64,000 nt of DNA, taken from Eledone cirrhosa (Eukaryota; Mollusca; Cephalopoda; Octopoda; Eledonidae). A program made the position numbers and the translations under genes. The stretch covers positions 22,708,298 through 22,772,297 of the forward strand of contig OZ024744.1 in assembly GCA_964016885.1 (NCBI GenBank), read 5' to 3'. Of the stretch, positions 13,500-28,800 are shown one piece after another. Below the pieces are notes generated by a model. It saw only the letters and a program-made list of their open reading frames with translations, was not told the origin of the DNA and searched no databases. Within the stretch, counting starts at the first letter, position 1, and the number at the start of each line of letters is the position of its first letter.

Positions 13500-14120
13500 A
13501 ACTAACAGAGACTGCCACCTTTAGACAAAGCTAACAGAGACTCCCGACCTTCGACAAGTATAACAGAGACTGCCCACCTTCGACAAACCTAATATAGACG
13601 ACCGACCTTCAACAAGTCTAACAGAGGCTGCCAACATTTGACAAGGCTAACAAAGACTACCCATCTTCGATAAGCCTAACAGTGACCTCCCACCTTCAAC
13701 AAGCCTAAAATAGACTGCCCTCCTTCGACAAGTCTAACCTAGACTACCTACCTTAGACTATCCTAGCAGAGACTGCGCACCTTCGACTCCGTGACAGAGA
13801 CTGCCCACCTTCGACAAGCATGACAGAGACTGCCAACCTTCGACAAGCCTAACAGAGATGGCCGCGTTCCACAAGCCTAACAGAGACTGCCTACCTTCGA
13901 TAAGTCTAAGGGAAGCGGCCCATCTTCGAAAAGCCTAACAGAGACTGCTCATCTTCGATGAACCTAACAGAGACTGCCCTACTTCGACAATTCTAACAGA
14001 GACTACCCAACTTAGACAAGCGTATCAGAGAAAGCGCACCTTCGACTTACCTAACATAGACTGCTATCTTTAGACAAACCTAACAGAGACTGGCCAACTT
14101 CGACAAGTCTAACAGAGACT
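13500..14120. repeat. Partial copy of the right end of block A
   Basis: Corresponds to about 10,006-10,671. Shared tags are CTTTAGACAAAGCTAAC, TAATATAGACGACCGACC and the GGGAAGCGG monomer (10,461 and 13,910). Relative to block A, three monomers are missing after GACCGACCTTCAACAA, and one base is lost in GATGGCCGCG. It sits immediately before block B copy 2, so the duplicated unit here combined pieces of block A and block B. Confidence 0.85.
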
Positions 14121-15911
14121 ACCGACCTTCGACAAACCTAGCATTGACTGCCCACCTTCGACAAGTGTAACAGAGACTGGTCACTTTCGACAATTCAAAC
14201 AGATACACCCCTCCTTCGACAAACCTAACGGAGACTTCCCACCTTCGACAAATGTAACAGAGACTGGCCACCTTCGACAAGTCTAACAGAGAATGCCCAC
14301 TTTCGACAAATCTAACAGAAACTGCCCACTTTCGACCAACCTAACAGACACTGCCCACCTTAGACAAGCCTTACAGAGACTGCAAACCTTCGACGAGTCT
14401 GACAATAAGTTCCAACTTCAGCAAGCCTAACAGAGACTGCCCTACTTCGACAATTCTAACAGAAACTACCCACCTTAGACAAGCGTACCAGAGAAAGCGC
14501 ACCTAACAGAGACTGCCCACGTTCGAAAAATGTAACAGAGACTGGCCACCTTCGACAAGTCTAACAGAGAATACCCACTTTCGACAAACCTAACAGAAAT
14601 TGCCCACTTTCGACCAACCTAACAGAGACTGCTCACCTTAGACAAGCCTAACAGAGACTGCCAACATTTGACAAGTCTAACAAAGACTGCCAATCTTAGA
14701 TAAGCCTAACAGTGACTGCCCAACTTCGACGAGTCTAACAGAGACTATCAATCTTACACAAGCCTAACAGAGACTGCCCACCTTCGACAAACCTTACAGA
14801 GAATGCCCATCTTCGACAAGCCTAACAGAGACTGCCCACCTTCGACATGTCTAGCAGAGACTACCGACTTAGGACAAACCTAACAGTGACTACCCACCTT
14901 CGACAATTCTAACATAGTCTACCCGCCTTAGACAAGCGTACAGAGAAAGCGCACATCTGACTAACCTTATAGAATCTGCCCACATTTGACAAAACTAACA
15001 GAGACTGTCCACTTTAGACAAACCTAACATAGACTGCCCACATTCGACAAGTCTAACAGAGACTACCCACATTCGACATGCCTAACAGTGACTACACATC
15101 TTCGACAAGTCTAACAGAGATTTCCCTACTTCGACAAGTCTAACAGAGACTCCCCACCTTCGACAAACCTAACAAAGACTGCCCACCTTGGGGAAGTTTA
15201 ACAGAGGGTGCCCACATTCGACAAGTCTAACAGAGACTGCCCAGCTTCGTCAAACCTAACAAAAACTGCCCACCTTCGACAAGCCTAACAAAGACAGCTC
15301 ACCTTCGACAAAGCTAACGGAGACTGCCCACCTTCGACAACTGTAACAGAGACTGCCCACCTTCGACAAGCCTAACAGAGACTGCCGACTTTCGAAAAAC
15401 CTAACAGAGACTGCCCATCTTCAACAAGCCTAACAGAGATGGCCCACCTTCGGCAAATCTCACAGAGACTGCTCAACTTCGACAAACTCAACATAGACTG
15501 CCGACTTTCGAAAAGTTTAACAGAGACTATCAATCTTAGATATGCCTAACAGAGACTGCCCACCTTTGACAAACCTAACAGTGATTGCCCACCTCCGATA
15601 AACCTAACAGAGTAAGCCTACCTTTAACAAGTCTAACAGTGACTTCCCACCTTCAACAAGCCAAACAGAGATTGCCCTCATCGACAAGTCTAACCTAGAC
15701 TACCCACTTTAGACTAGCCTAACAGAGACTGCGCACCTTCGACTAACCTAAAAGAGACTGCCCACCTTCGACAAAACTAACAAAGACTGCCCACTTTCTA
15801 CAAACCTAACTGAGACTGCCCACCTTCGAGAATTCTAACAGATACAACCCACATTCGACTAAGCTAACAGAGACTGCCTACCTTCGACAAGTCTAACACA
15901 AGACTGCTCAC
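14121..15911. repeat. Block B, copy 2 (about 1.79 kb)
   Basis: Second copy of 11,137-12,971. It lacks one whole monomer near 14,350. It also lacks 11 bp at about 14,504, where GCGCACC runs straight into TAACAG, removing the TTCGACTAACC segment. At 15,911 the join GCTCACCGACAAACC is missing TTC, which marks the right breakpoint. Confidence 0.9.
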
Positions 15912-18900
15912 CGACAAACCTAACAGAGAGAGCCCACCTTTGACAAGTAAACAGAGACTGGCCACATTCGAAAAGTCTAACAGAGACTGCCCACCTTAGG
16001 CTAGCCTAACAGAGACTGCGCACCTTTGACTAACCTAAAAGAGACTGCCCACCTTCGACAATTCTAACATATAGACCCCAAGTTAGACAAGCCTAACAGA
16101 GACTGCCTACCTTCGACAAGTCTAAGAGAGACTGCCCACCTTCCACAAGCCTAATAATTACTACTGAACTTCGACAAGTCTAACAGAGACTATCAACCTT
16201 AGACAAGCCTAACATAGACTGCCCCCCTTTCACAAATCTAACAAAGACTGCCTACCTTCGAAAAGCCTAACAGAGACTGCAAACCTTCGACAAGTCTAAC
16301 AGAGACTACCCACCTTACACAAGCGTAGCAGAGTCAGCACACCTTCGACTAACCTAACAGTGACTGCCCTCTTTAGACAAACCTAACAGAGTCTGCCGAC
16401 CTTAGACAAGTCTAACAGAGACTACCACCTTCGACAAACATAATATAGACTACCGAACTTCGACAAACATGACAGAGACTGCCCACCCCGACAAACCTAA
16501 CAGAGACTGCGCACCTTCGACAAACCTAACAGAGACTACCGACCTTAGACAAACCTAACATTGACTAGCCAACTTGGACAAGTCTAACAGAGACTGCCCT
16601 ACTTGGACAAACCTAACATAGACTGCCCACCTTCGACAAACCTAACAGAGACTCCCCACCTTCGACAAGTTTAACAGAGACTGCCCACCTTCGACACATC
16701 CAACACAGACTGCACAACCTCGACAAGCCTAACACAGACTGCCAACATTTGACAAGGCTAGCAAAGACTGCCCATCTTCGATAAGCCTAACAGTGACTGC
16801 CCAACATCGACAAGTCTAACAGAGACTATCAATCTTAGACATAACTAACAGAGACTGCCCACATTGGACAAGTCTAAAAGAGGCTGCCCACATTCGACAA
16901 GTCTAACAGAGACTGCCCACGTTCGACAAGCCTAACAGAGACTGCCCACTTTCGACAAACCTAACAGAGACTGCCCAACTTCACAAGCCTAACAGAGACT
17001 GCCCACCTACGACAAGTCTAACAGAGACATCCCATCTTCTACAGGCCTAACAGAGACTGCCCTCCTTCTACAAGTCTAACATAGACTACCCACCTTAGAC
17101 TAGCCTAGCAGAGACTGCGCACCTTCGACTAACCTAGCAGAGACTGCCCGCCTTCGACAAAACTAACAGAGACTACCCACCTTCTAAACACCTAACAGAT
17201 ATTGCCCACCATGGACAAGTCTAACAGAGGCTACCTACATTTAACAAGTCTAACAGAGATTGCCCACCTTCGATAAGCCTACCAGAGATTACTCAACCTC
17301 GACAACTCTAATAGAGACTATCAACCTTAGACAAGGCTAATAAAGACTGCCCATCTTCGATAAGCCTAACACAGACTGCCAACATTTGACAAGGCTAAAA
17401 AAGATTGCTCATCTTCGATAAGACTAACAGTGACTGCCCATCATCGACAAGTCTAACATCGACTATCAACCTTAGACAAACCTAACAGAGACTGCCCACA
17501 TTGGACAAGTCTAACAGAGGCTGCCCACATTCGACAAGCCTAACAGAGACTGACCTCCTTCGACAATTCTAACAGAGACTACCGACCTTCGACAAACCCA
17601 ACAGAGACTGCCCACTTTCGACAAACCTGACAGTGACTGCCCACTTTTGACAAACCTAACAGAGACTGCCCAACTTCGACAAGTCTAACAGAGACTGCCC
17701 ACCTTCGACAAACATAACAGTGATTACCGACCTTCGACAAACCTAACAGAGACTATCGATCTTAGACAAGCCTAAAAGTGACCTCCCACCTTCAACAAAC
17801 CTAAGAGAGACTGCAATCCTTTGACAAATCTAACCTAGTCTACCCACCTTAGCCTAGCCATACAGAGACTAACCATTCGATTAACCTAACAGAGACTGCA
17901 CATCTACGCTGAAATCTAACACAGACTCCCCACCTTTGACAAACCTAACAGAGACTGCCAACATTTGACAAGTCTAACAGAGACTGCCCTACTGCGACAA
18001 ATCTAACATAGACTGCCCACCTTCGACAAACCTAACAGAGAATCCCCATATTCGACAAATCTAACAGAGACTGCCAACCTTCGACAAATCCAACATAGTG
18101 TGCCCACCTTCGACAAGCGTAAAACAGTCTGCCAACATTTGGCAAGGCTAACAAAGACTGCCCATCTTCGAGAAGCCAAACAGTGACTGCCAAACATCGA
18201 CAATTCTAACAGAGACTATCAATCTTAGACAAGCCTAACAGTGACGTCCCACCTTCAACAAGCCTAACAGACACTGCCCTCCTTCGACAAGTCTAACCTT
18301 GACTACTCACCTTAGACTAGCTTTGCAGAGACTGCGCACCTTCGACTACCTTAACAGAGACTGCCTACCTCCGACAAAAGTAACAGAGACTGTCAAACTT
18401 CGACAGACATTACATTGACTGCCCACCTTGGACAAACCTAACATTGACTGCCCACCTTCGACAAACCTAACAAACCATGCCCACCTTCGACAATTCTATC
18501 TGATACACCCCTCCTTCGACAAACCTAACAGGGACTGCCCACCTTCGACAAACCTAACAGAGACTGCCCACCTTCGGCCAGTCTAAGAGAGACAACCAAT
18601 CTTCGACAAACCTACCAGAGACTACCCACCTTCGACAAACCTAACAGAGACTGCCCACCTTCGACAAGCCTAAATGAGACTGCTCGCCTTCGACAAACCT
18701 AACGGAGACGGCCCACCTTCGGCAAGTGTAAGAGAGACTGGCCACCTTCGACAAGTCTAACAGAGAATGACCACTTTCGACAAAACTAACAGAGACTGCC
18801 CACGTTCGACAAGCCTAACAGAGATTGCCTACCTTCGATAAGTCTAAGAGAGACGGCCCACCTCTGAAAAGCCTAACAGAGACTGCTCATCTTCGACAAA

Positions 18901-21900
18901 CCTAACGGAGACTGCCCACCTTCGACAAGCCTAACAGAGACTGCCCACTTACGACAAGTCTATCAGAGACATCCCATCTTCAACAAATCTAACAGACGCT
19001 GCCCTCCTTCGACAAGTCTAACATAGACTACCCACCTTAGAATAGCCTAACAGAGACTGACCACCTTCGACAAAACTAACCGAGACTGCTCACCTTCTAA
19101 GCACGTAACAGAGACTGCCCACCTTCGACAAGTCTAACATAGACTGCCCACCTTCTACAAACCTAACAGAGACTGCCCACATTCGACAAGCCTAACAATG
19201 ACTGGTCACATTCTACAAACCTAACAAAGACTGCCAACCTTCGACAAGCCTAACAGAGACTACTTAACTTCGACAAGTCTAACAGAGACTATCAACCTTA
19301 GACAAGCCTAACAGAGTTTGCCCACCTTTGACAAACCTAACAGAGACTGCCCAACTTCGACAAGCCTAACAGAGATTGCAAATCTTCGACATGTCTAACA
19401 AAAATTTCCCACCTTCAACAAGCCTAAGAGAGTCTGCCCTCCTTCAAGGATTCTATCAGAGACTACCCACCTTAGACAACCGTAGCAGAGAAAGCGCACC
19501 TTCGACTAACCTAACAGAGACTGCCCACCTTTGACAAAACTAACAGAGACTGCCCACTTTAGACATACCTAACAGAGACTGCCCAACTTCGACAAGTCTA
19601 ACAGAGACTACCGACCATCGACAAATCTAACAGTGACTACCCACCTTCGACAAGTCTAACAGGGACTTTCCAACTTCGACAAACCTAACAGAGACTGCCC
19701 ACCTTCGACAAACCTATCAGAGATTCCCCACCTTCGACAGGTCTAACAGAGGATGCCCACCTTCGACAAATCTACCACAGACTGCCCATCTTGGACAAGC
19801 CTAACACAGACTGCCAACATTTGACAAGGCTAACAAAGACGGCCCACTTTCCATAAGCCTAACAGTGACTGCCCTACTTCGACAAACCTAACAGAGACTT
19901 CACACATTTGACAAAATCAACAGAGAATGCCCACTTTAGACCAACTTCACATTGACTACCAAACTTCGACAAACCTAACAGAGACTGCCCACCCCCGACA
20001 AACCTAACAGAGATTGCTCAACTTCGACAAACCTAACAGAGACTACCGACCTTCGATAAACCTGACAGAAAGTGCCCACCTTCGACAAAACTAACAGAGA
20101 CTGGCCACTTTGGACAAACCTAACAGAGACTGCCCACCTACGACAAGTCTAACAGAGACTGCCCACATTTGACAAAACTAACAGAGACTGCTCACTTTCG
20201 ACAAAACTAACAGAGAGAGCCCACCTTCGACAAGTCTAATAGAGACTGCACACCTTCGACAAACATAACAGAGACTGCCGACCTTCGATAAACCTAACAG
20301 AGACTGCCCTCCTTCGACAATTCTAACAGAGACTACGCATCTTAGACAAGCGTAACAGAGACAGGGCACCTTCGACTACCCTCACAGAATCTGCGCACTT
20401 GAGACAAACCTAACAGAGACTGCCCACGTTCGAGAAACCTAAAAGAAACCGCCCACCTTCGACAAACCTAACAGTGACTGCCCACTTTCGTCAAAACTAA
20501 CAGAGACTTCCCTACTTCGACAACCCTAACAGAGACTTGCCTACTTCGACAAACCTAACAGAGACTACCGACCTTCGACAGACCTAACAGAGATTACCCA
20601 CCTTCGACAAGTCTAACAGGACTGCCCTACTTCGACAAACCTAACAGAGACAGCACACCTTTGACAAGTCTAACAGAGACTGCACACCTTCGACAAATCC
20701 AACAAAGACTGCCCACCTTCGACAAGTTTAACACAGACTGCCAACATTTGACAAGGCTAACTAAGACTGCTCACCTTCGACAAACCTAACAGAGACTACC
20801 CACTTTCGACAAACCTAACAGAGATTGCCCACCTTCGACAAGTCTAGCAGAGACTGCCAACCTTCCACAAATCTAACAGAGACTGCCCCCGTTCGACACA
20901 TCTACCAGAGGCTGCCCACCTTCGACAAACTTAACAGAGACAGCCCATCTTCGATAAGCCTAACAGTGACTGCCCAACATCGACAGGTCTAACAGAGACT
21001 GCCTACCTTCGACAAGTCTAAGAGAGACGGCCCACATTCGAAGAGCCTAACAGAGACTGCTCACCCTCGACAAGCCTAACGGAGACTGCGCACCTTCGAC
21101 AAGTGTAACAGACACTACCCACCTTCGACAAGCCTAACAGAGACTGCCCAACCTCGACAAGCCTAACAGAGACGGCCCACCTTCGACAAGTCTAGCAGAG
21201 ACTGCCCACGTTCGACAAATCCACGTTCGACAAACTTAACAGAGACTGCCCATATACGACACACCTAACAAAAACTGCCCACTTTCGACAAGCGTAACAG
21301 TGACTGCCCACCTTCGACAAACTTAACAGAGACTGCCGATCTTCGACAAGTCTAACAGAGATTGTCCACCTTCGACTATTCTAACACAGAATGCCCATCT
21401 TCGACATGCCTAACAAAGGCTGCCAACATTTGACAAGTCTAAGAGAGACTCCCCACATTCGACAAGCCTAACAGAGAATGCCCACCGTCGACAAGTCCAA
21501 CAGAGAATGCCCACTTATGACAAACCTAACAGAGACTGCCCACCTTCGACAAACCTAACAGAGACTGCCCACCTTCGAAAAGTGTAACAGAGACTGGCCA
21601 CCTTCGACAAGTCTAACAGAGAATGCCCATTTTCCTCAAACCTAGCAGAGACCGCCCTCCTTCGACAAGCCTAACAGCGATGGCCCACGTTCGGTTCGAC
21701 AAGCATGACAGAGATTTGCCCATTTCGACAAACCTAGCAGAGACTGCCCACCTTCGACAAGCCTAACAGAGACGGCACACCTTCGACAAGTCTAAGAGAG
21801 TCTGCCCACCTTAGACAAATCTAAAAGACACTGCCCACCTTCGACAAATCTACCAGAGACAGCCTACCTTCGACAAACCTTACAGAGACTGCCAATCTTC

Positions 21901-23530
21901 GACAAGCCTAACAGAGATGGCCTACGTCCGACAAGACTAAGAGAGACTGCCTACCTTTGACAAGTCTAAGAGTGACGGCTCACCTTCGAAAAGCCTAGCC
22001 TAACAGTGACTGCCCACCTTCGACAAACTTAACAGTGACTACCGAACTTCGACAAGTCTCACAGAGACTACACACCTTAGACAAGCCTAGCAGAGACTGC
22101 GCACCTTGGACAAAATTAACAGAGAATGCCCACTTTCGACAAACCTAACAGAGACTGTCCACCGTCGACAAGTCTAACAGAGACTGCCCATCATCGACAA
22201 AACTAACAGAGGCTACCGACCTTCGACAAACCTAACAGAGACTGCCCACCCTTGATAAACCTAACAGAGACTGCACACCTTCGACAAACCTAACAGAGAT
22301 TGCCCACATTCGACAAACCTAACAGAGATTGCTCACCTTCGACAAACCTAACAGAGACTGTCCACCTTCGACAAACCTAACAGAGACTGTCCACCTTCGA
22401 CAAACCTAACAGAGACTGCCCTCATTCGAAAAGTTTAACAGAAACTGGCCCCCCTCGACAAGTCTAACAGAGACACCCGACCTTCGACACAACTAACAGA
22501 GACAGCCTACTTTCGTCAAGTCTAACAGAGACTGCCAACCTTTGACAGGTCTGACAGAGACTGCCAAGCTTGCTCCAACCTAACAGAGACAGCCCACCTT
22601 CGACAAGCCTAACAGAGAGTGCTCACCTTCGACAAGCCTAACAGAGACTGCCCATTTTCGACAAAAACCTAACAAAGACTGCCTAACTTCGACAAACCTA
22701 ACAGAGACAGCCCACCTTCAACAAGCCTAACAGAGACTGCACACCTTCGACAAGTCTAACAGAGACTGCCCACATTCGACAAACCTAACAGGGACTGCCA
22801 ATCTTCGACAAGTCTAACAGAGACTGCCCATATACGACAAGCCTAATAGAGACTGCCCAGCTTCGTTAAACCTAAGAGAGACTGCCAATTTCGACAAGCC
22901 TAACAGAGACTGCCCACATTCGACAACCTAACGGGGACTGCCCACCTTCGACAAGTGTAACAGAGACTGGCCACGTTCGAGAGGTCTAACAGAGAATGCC
23001 CACTTTAGACAAACCTAACAGAGACTGCCCAACTTCGACAAGCCTAACAGAGATGGCTCACGTTCGACAAGCCTAACAGAGACTGCCTACATTCGACAAA
23101 TCTAAGAGAGACGGCCCATCTTTGAAAAGCCTATCACAGACTGCTGATCTTCGACAAGCCTAACAGAGACGGCCCAGCTTCGTCAAGCCTAACGGAGACT
23201 GCCCACCTTCGACACATGTAACAGAGACTGCCCACTTTCGACAAGCTTAACAGAGACTGCCCACCTTCGACAATTCTAACAGAGACACCCCACCTTCGAC
23301 AGACCTAACAGAGACTGCCTACTTTCGACAAGTCTAACCGAGACTGCCCACCTTCAACAAACCTAACAGAGACTGCCCACCTTCGACAAGTCTAATAGAG
23401 ACTGGCCACATTTGACAAGCCTAACAGAGACTGTCCACCTTCGACAAACCTAATAGCGACTGCCCATCTGCGACAAGCCTAACAGAGAGTGCCCAACTTC
23501 GGCCAGCGTAGCAGAGACTGCCAACATTCG
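15912..23530. repeat. Most diverged part of the array; irregular joins
   Basis: All monomers, but with the highest density of private substitutions and few long-range matches. Visible irregularities include a 15-bp partial-monomer insertion near 21,211-21,225, a disrupted joint GTTCGGTTCGAC near 21,688, and a short insertion AAGCCTAGCCTAAC near 21,994. A short string at 20,731-20,880 (AGACTGCCAACATTTGACAA onward) recurs at about 25,756-25,900. A CCATGG-bearing monomer near 17,209 resembles the tag of the young repeats but lies in a different context. No gene, RNA gene or unique insert was seen. Confidence 0.8.
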
Positions 23531-24600
23531 ACAAGTTTAACATAGACTGCCCAGCTTCGTCAAACCTAACAGAGACTGCCCACCTTCGACAAGCCTAACA
23601 AAGACAGCTCAACTTCGACAAACCTAACGGAGACTGCCCACCTTCGACAAGCCTAACAGAGACTGCCGCCTTTCGAGAAACCTAACAGAGACTGCCCATC
23701 TTCGACAAGCCTAACAGAGATGGCCCACCTTCGGCAAATCTCACAGAGACTGCCCACCTTCGACAAACTCAACACGAACTGCCGACCCTCGACAAGTCTA
23801 ACAGAGTCTATCAATCTTAGACAAGCCAAACAGAGACTGCCCACCTTTGACAAACCTAACAGAGATGGCCCACCTTCGATAAACCTAACAGAGACAGCCC
23901 ACCTTTAACAAGTCTAACAGTGACCTCCCACCTTCAATAAGCCTAACAGAGATTGCCCTCCTTCGACAAGTCTAACCTAGACTACCCACTTTAGACTAGC
24001 CTAGCAGAGACTGCGTACCTTCGACTAACCTAAAAGAGACTGCCCACCTTCGACAAAACTAACAAAGACTGCCCACTTTCTACAAACCTAACTGAGACTG
24101 CCCACCTTCGAGAATTCTAACAGATACACCCACACATTCGACAAACCTAACAGAGACTGCCGACCATCGACGATTCTAACAGAGACTGCCCACCTTTGCT
24201 GAAATCTAACACAGACTCCCCACTTTCGACAAGCCTAACAGAGACTCCAAACATTTGATAAGTCTAACAGAGACTGCCCACCTTCGACAAGCCTAACAGA
24301 GACTATCCACCTTAGACAAGCTTAGCAGAGACAGCGCACCTTCGTCTAAACTAACAGAGACTGCCCACTTTTGACATAACTAACAGAGACTGCCACCGTT
24401 AGACAAAGCTAACAGAGACTCCCGACCTTAGACAAGTATAACAGAGACTGCCCACCTTCGACAAACCTAATATAGACGACCGACCTTCGACAAGTCTAAC
24501 AGAGGCTGCCAACATTTGACAAGGCTAAAAAAGACTACCCATCTTCGATAAGCCTAACAGAGACTGCCCTCCTTCGACAAGTCTAACATAGACTACCTAC
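23531..24600. repeat. Third, rearranged copy of block B and block A pieces
   Basis: 23,531-24,150 follows the monomer order of about 12,290-12,910 and 15,240-15,860, including CTTCGGCAAATCTCACAG near 23,730 and the GAGAATTCTAACAGATAC monomer near 24,110. After 24,190 it follows about 13,130-13,560, including ACAAAGCTAACAGAGACTCC near 24,405. Differences are numerous, so it separated earlier than the 11-16 kb pair. Confidence 0.8.
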
Positions 24601-25833
24601 CTTAGACTATCCTAACAGAGACTGCCCACCTTCGACAAAAATAACAGAGACTGCCCACCTTCGACAAGTCTAACCGAGACTGCCTACCTTCGACAAACCT
24701 AACTTAGACAAGCTTAGCAGAGAAACCGCACCTTCGACTAACCTAACAGAGACTGCCCACTTTAAACAAACCTAACAGAGACTGCCCACGTTCGAAAAAT
24801 GTAACGGAGACTGGCCACCTTCGACAAGTCTAACAGAGAATGCCCACTTTCGACAAACCTAACAGAAACTGCCCACTTTCGACCAACGTAACAGAGACTG
24901 CTCACCTTAAAGAAGCCTAACAGAGATTGCCCTCATCGACAAGTCTAACGTAGACTACCAACTTTAGACTAGCCTAACAGAGACTGCGCACCTTCGACTA
25001 ACCTAAAAGAGACTGCCCACCTTCGCCGAAACTAACAAAGACTGCCCACTTTCGACAAACCTAACAGAGACTGCCCACCCTTGACAAACCTAGCAGAGAC
25101 TGACCACCTTCGACAAGTCTAATAGAGACGGCCCACTTTCGATGAACGTAACATAGACTGCCCATCTTCTACAAGCCTAACAAAGATGGCCCCCGTTCGA
25201 CAAGCCTAACAGAGACTGCCTACCTTAGAGAAGTCTAAGAGCGACGGCCCACCTTCGACAAGCCTATCAGAGACTGTCCACCTTCGACAAGCCTAACAGA
25301 CTCTGTCCACCTTCGACAAGCCTAACAGAGACTGCTCACCTTCGACAAACCTAACGGAGACTGCCCACATTTGACAAGTATAACAGAGACTGCCCACCTT
25401 TTACAAGTCTAACAGAGACTGCCTACCTTCGACAACTCTAACATGGACTGCCCACTTTCGACAAACCTAACAATGACTGTCCACTCTCGACAACCTAACA
25501 GTGACTGCCCACTTTTCACAAACCTAACAGAGACTACCGACCTTCGACAAACCTAACAGAGGATACCGTCCTTCGACAAACCTAACTGAGACTGCCCACC
25601 TTCGAGAATTCTAACAGATACACCCCACATTCGACAAACCTAACAGAGACTGTCCACCTTCGACAAACCTAACAGAGACGCCCCTGCTTCGACAAGTCAA
25701 ACAGTGACTGCCCACCTTCGACAAACCTAACAGAGACTGCCCACATTCGACAAGTTTAACACAGACTGCCAACATTTGACAAGGCTAACTAAGACTGCTC
25801 ACCTTCGACAAACCTAACAGAGACTACCCACTT
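24601..25833. repeat. Transition zone with a first partial 2.17-kb HOR segment
   Basis: The early part is diverged satellite. From about 25,131 to 25,560 the monomer order is that of the young HOR at 44,780-45,210: TTTCGATGAACGTAACATAG, then CTTCTACAAGCC, GATGGCCCCCGTTCG, AGAGAAGTCTAAGAGCGACG, then ATAACAGAGACTGCC. It therefore links old and young parts of the array. From 25,756 the order follows 20,731-20,880. Confidence 0.8.
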
Positions 25834-28800
25834 TCGACAAACCTAACAGAGATTGCCCACCTTCGACAAGTCTAGCAGAGACTGCCCACCTTCCACAAAT
25901 CTAACAGAGACTGCCCACCTTCGACAAACCTAATGGAGACTGTCCACCTTCGACAAGTGTAACAGAGACTGGCCACCTTAGACAAGTCTAAAAGAGAATG
26001 CCCACCTTCGACAAGCCTAACAGAGACTTCCCACTTTCGACAAACCTAAGAGAGACTGCCCACCTTCGAGAAACCCAACAGAGACTCCCCACTTTCGACA
26101 AGTCTAACAGATACTGCCAACCTTCGACAAACCTAACACAGACTGCCCACCTTCGACAAGCCTAACAGTGACTGCCCTACTTCGACAAACCTAACAATGA
26201 CTGCCCACCTTCGACAAACCTAACAGAGACACCCCAGCTTCGACTAGTCTAACAGAGACTGCCCACTTTCGACAAACCTAACAGAGACTGCCCACATTCG
26301 ACAAGCCTAACATAGACTGCCCACATTCGACAAGCCTAAAAGAGACTGCCCAGCTTCGTCAACCTTAACAGAGACTCCCCACTTTCGACAAGCGTAACAA
26401 AGACTGCTCATCTTCAACAAATCTTACAGAGACAGCCCACCTTCGACAAACCTAACAGAGACAGCCCACCTTCGACAAGCGTAACATAGGCTCCCCACAT
26501 TCGACATGTCTAACTGATACTGCCCACTTTCGACAAATCTAGCAGAGACTGGCCACCTTAGATAAGTCTAACAGAGACTGCCCACCTTCGACAAGCTTAA
26601 CAGAGACTGCCCACTTTCGACAAACCAAACAGAGATTGCGCACCTTCGTCTAACCTAACATAGACTCCCCCCCCTTCGACAAGCCTAACAGAGACTGCCC
26701 ACCTTCGACAAGCCTATCAGAGACTGCCCACAATCGACAAGCCTAACAGAGACTGCCCACCTTCGAGAAACCTAACTGAGACGACCGTCCTTCGACAAAC
26801 CTAACAGAGACTACCCACCTTCGACAATCTAACAGAGACTGCCCTACTTCGACAAACCTAACAGAGACTGCCTACCTTCGACAAGTCTAACAGAGACTAG
26901 CCACCTTCGACAAGTCTAACAGAGACTGCCCACCTTCAACAAGTCTAACAGAGACTGCCCACCTTCGACAAACCAAACAGAGTCTGCCCACCTTCGACAA
27001 GTCTAAGAGAGACTGCCCACCTTTGACAATCCTAACAGAGACTTTCCACCTTCGACAAACCTAACAGAGATTCCCCACCTTCGACAAGCCTAACAGAGAC
27101 TGCCCACATTCGAGAAACCTAACAGAGCCTGCCCACCTTTGTCTAACCTAACAGAGACTCCCCACATTCGACAAGCCTAACAGAGACTTCCCACCTTCAA
27201 CAAGCCTAACAGAGACTGTCCACCTTCGACAAGCCTAACAGAGAGTGCCCACCTTCGACAAACCTAACAGAGACTGCGTACCTTCGACTAACCTAACATA
27301 GACTGCCCACCTTCGACAAGCCTAACAGAGACTGCCCAGCTTCGACAAGCCTAACAGAGACTGCTCACCTTCGAGAAACCTAACAGAGACTACCGTCCAT
27401 CGACAAACCTAACAGAGACTACCCACCTTCGACAAATCTAAGACAGACTGCCCACCCTCAACAAGCCTAACAGGGACTGCCAACATTTGACAAGGCTAAT
27501 AAAGACTACCAAACTTAGATAAGCCTATCAGAGACTACCCACCTTCTACAAGCCTAACAGAGTCTATCAACCTTAGACAAGCCTAACAGAGACTGCCCAA
27601 CTTTGACAAAACTAACAGAGACTGCCCACCTTCGTCAACCCTAGCAGATACTGCCCACCTTCGACTTAGCAATCAGAGACTTCCCATCTTTGACAAAACT
27701 AACAGTGACTGCCCACTTTCCAGAAGCCTAACAGTGACTTCCGACCTTCGACAAGTCTAACAGAGACTGCTCATTTTCGACAAACCTAACAGAGACTGCC
27801 CAACTTCGACAATTCTAACAGTGACCACCCACCTTCAACAAGCCTAACAGTGACTGCCCACCTTCGACAAGTCTAACATAGACTACCCAACTTAGACTAG
27901 CCTAGCAGAGACTGCGCACCTTCGACTAACCTAACAGCGACTGCCCACCTTCGACAAAACTAACAGAGACTGTCCACCTTCTACAAACCTAACAGAGACT
28001 GCCCACCTTCGACAACTGTAACAGAGACTGCCCACCTTCGACAAGTCTAACAAAGACTGCTCATATTCGACAAGCCTAACAGAGACAGCCCACCTTCGAC
28101 AAACCTAACAGAGACTGTCCACCTTCGACAAATCTAATAGAGACTGCCCACCTTCGACAAGCCTAACATAGAGTGCCCACCTTCGACCAGCCTAACAGAG
28201 ACTGCAACCTTCGACAAGTCTAACAGAAACTGCCCAGCTTCATCAAACCTAAATGAGACTGCCCACCTTCGACAACCCTAACGGAGACTGCCCACCTTCG
28301 ACATGTGTAACAGAGACTGTCCACCTTAGAAAAGTCTAACAGAAAATGCCCACTTTCGACAAGCCTAACAGAGACTGCCCACTTTCGATAAACGTAACAT
28401 AGACTGCCCATCTTCGACAAGCCTAACAAAGATGGTCCCCGTTCGACAAGCCTAACAGAGACTGCCTACCTTAGACAAGTCTAAGAGAGACGGCCCACCT
28501 TCGAAAAGCCTAACAGAGACTGCTCACCTTCGACAAACCTAACGGAGACTGCCCACCTTCGACAAGTGTAACAGAGACTGCCCACCTTCGACAAGTCTAA
28601 CAGAGACTGCCCACCTTCGACAAGTCTAACATGGACTGCCCACTTTCGATAAACCTAACAGTGATTGCCCACTTTCGACAACCTAACAGAGACTGCCCAC
28701 ATTCGAGAAACCTAACAGAACCTGCCCACCTTTGTCTAACCTAACAGAGACTCCCCACCTTCGACAAGCCTAACAGAGACTGCCCACCTTCGACAAGCCT

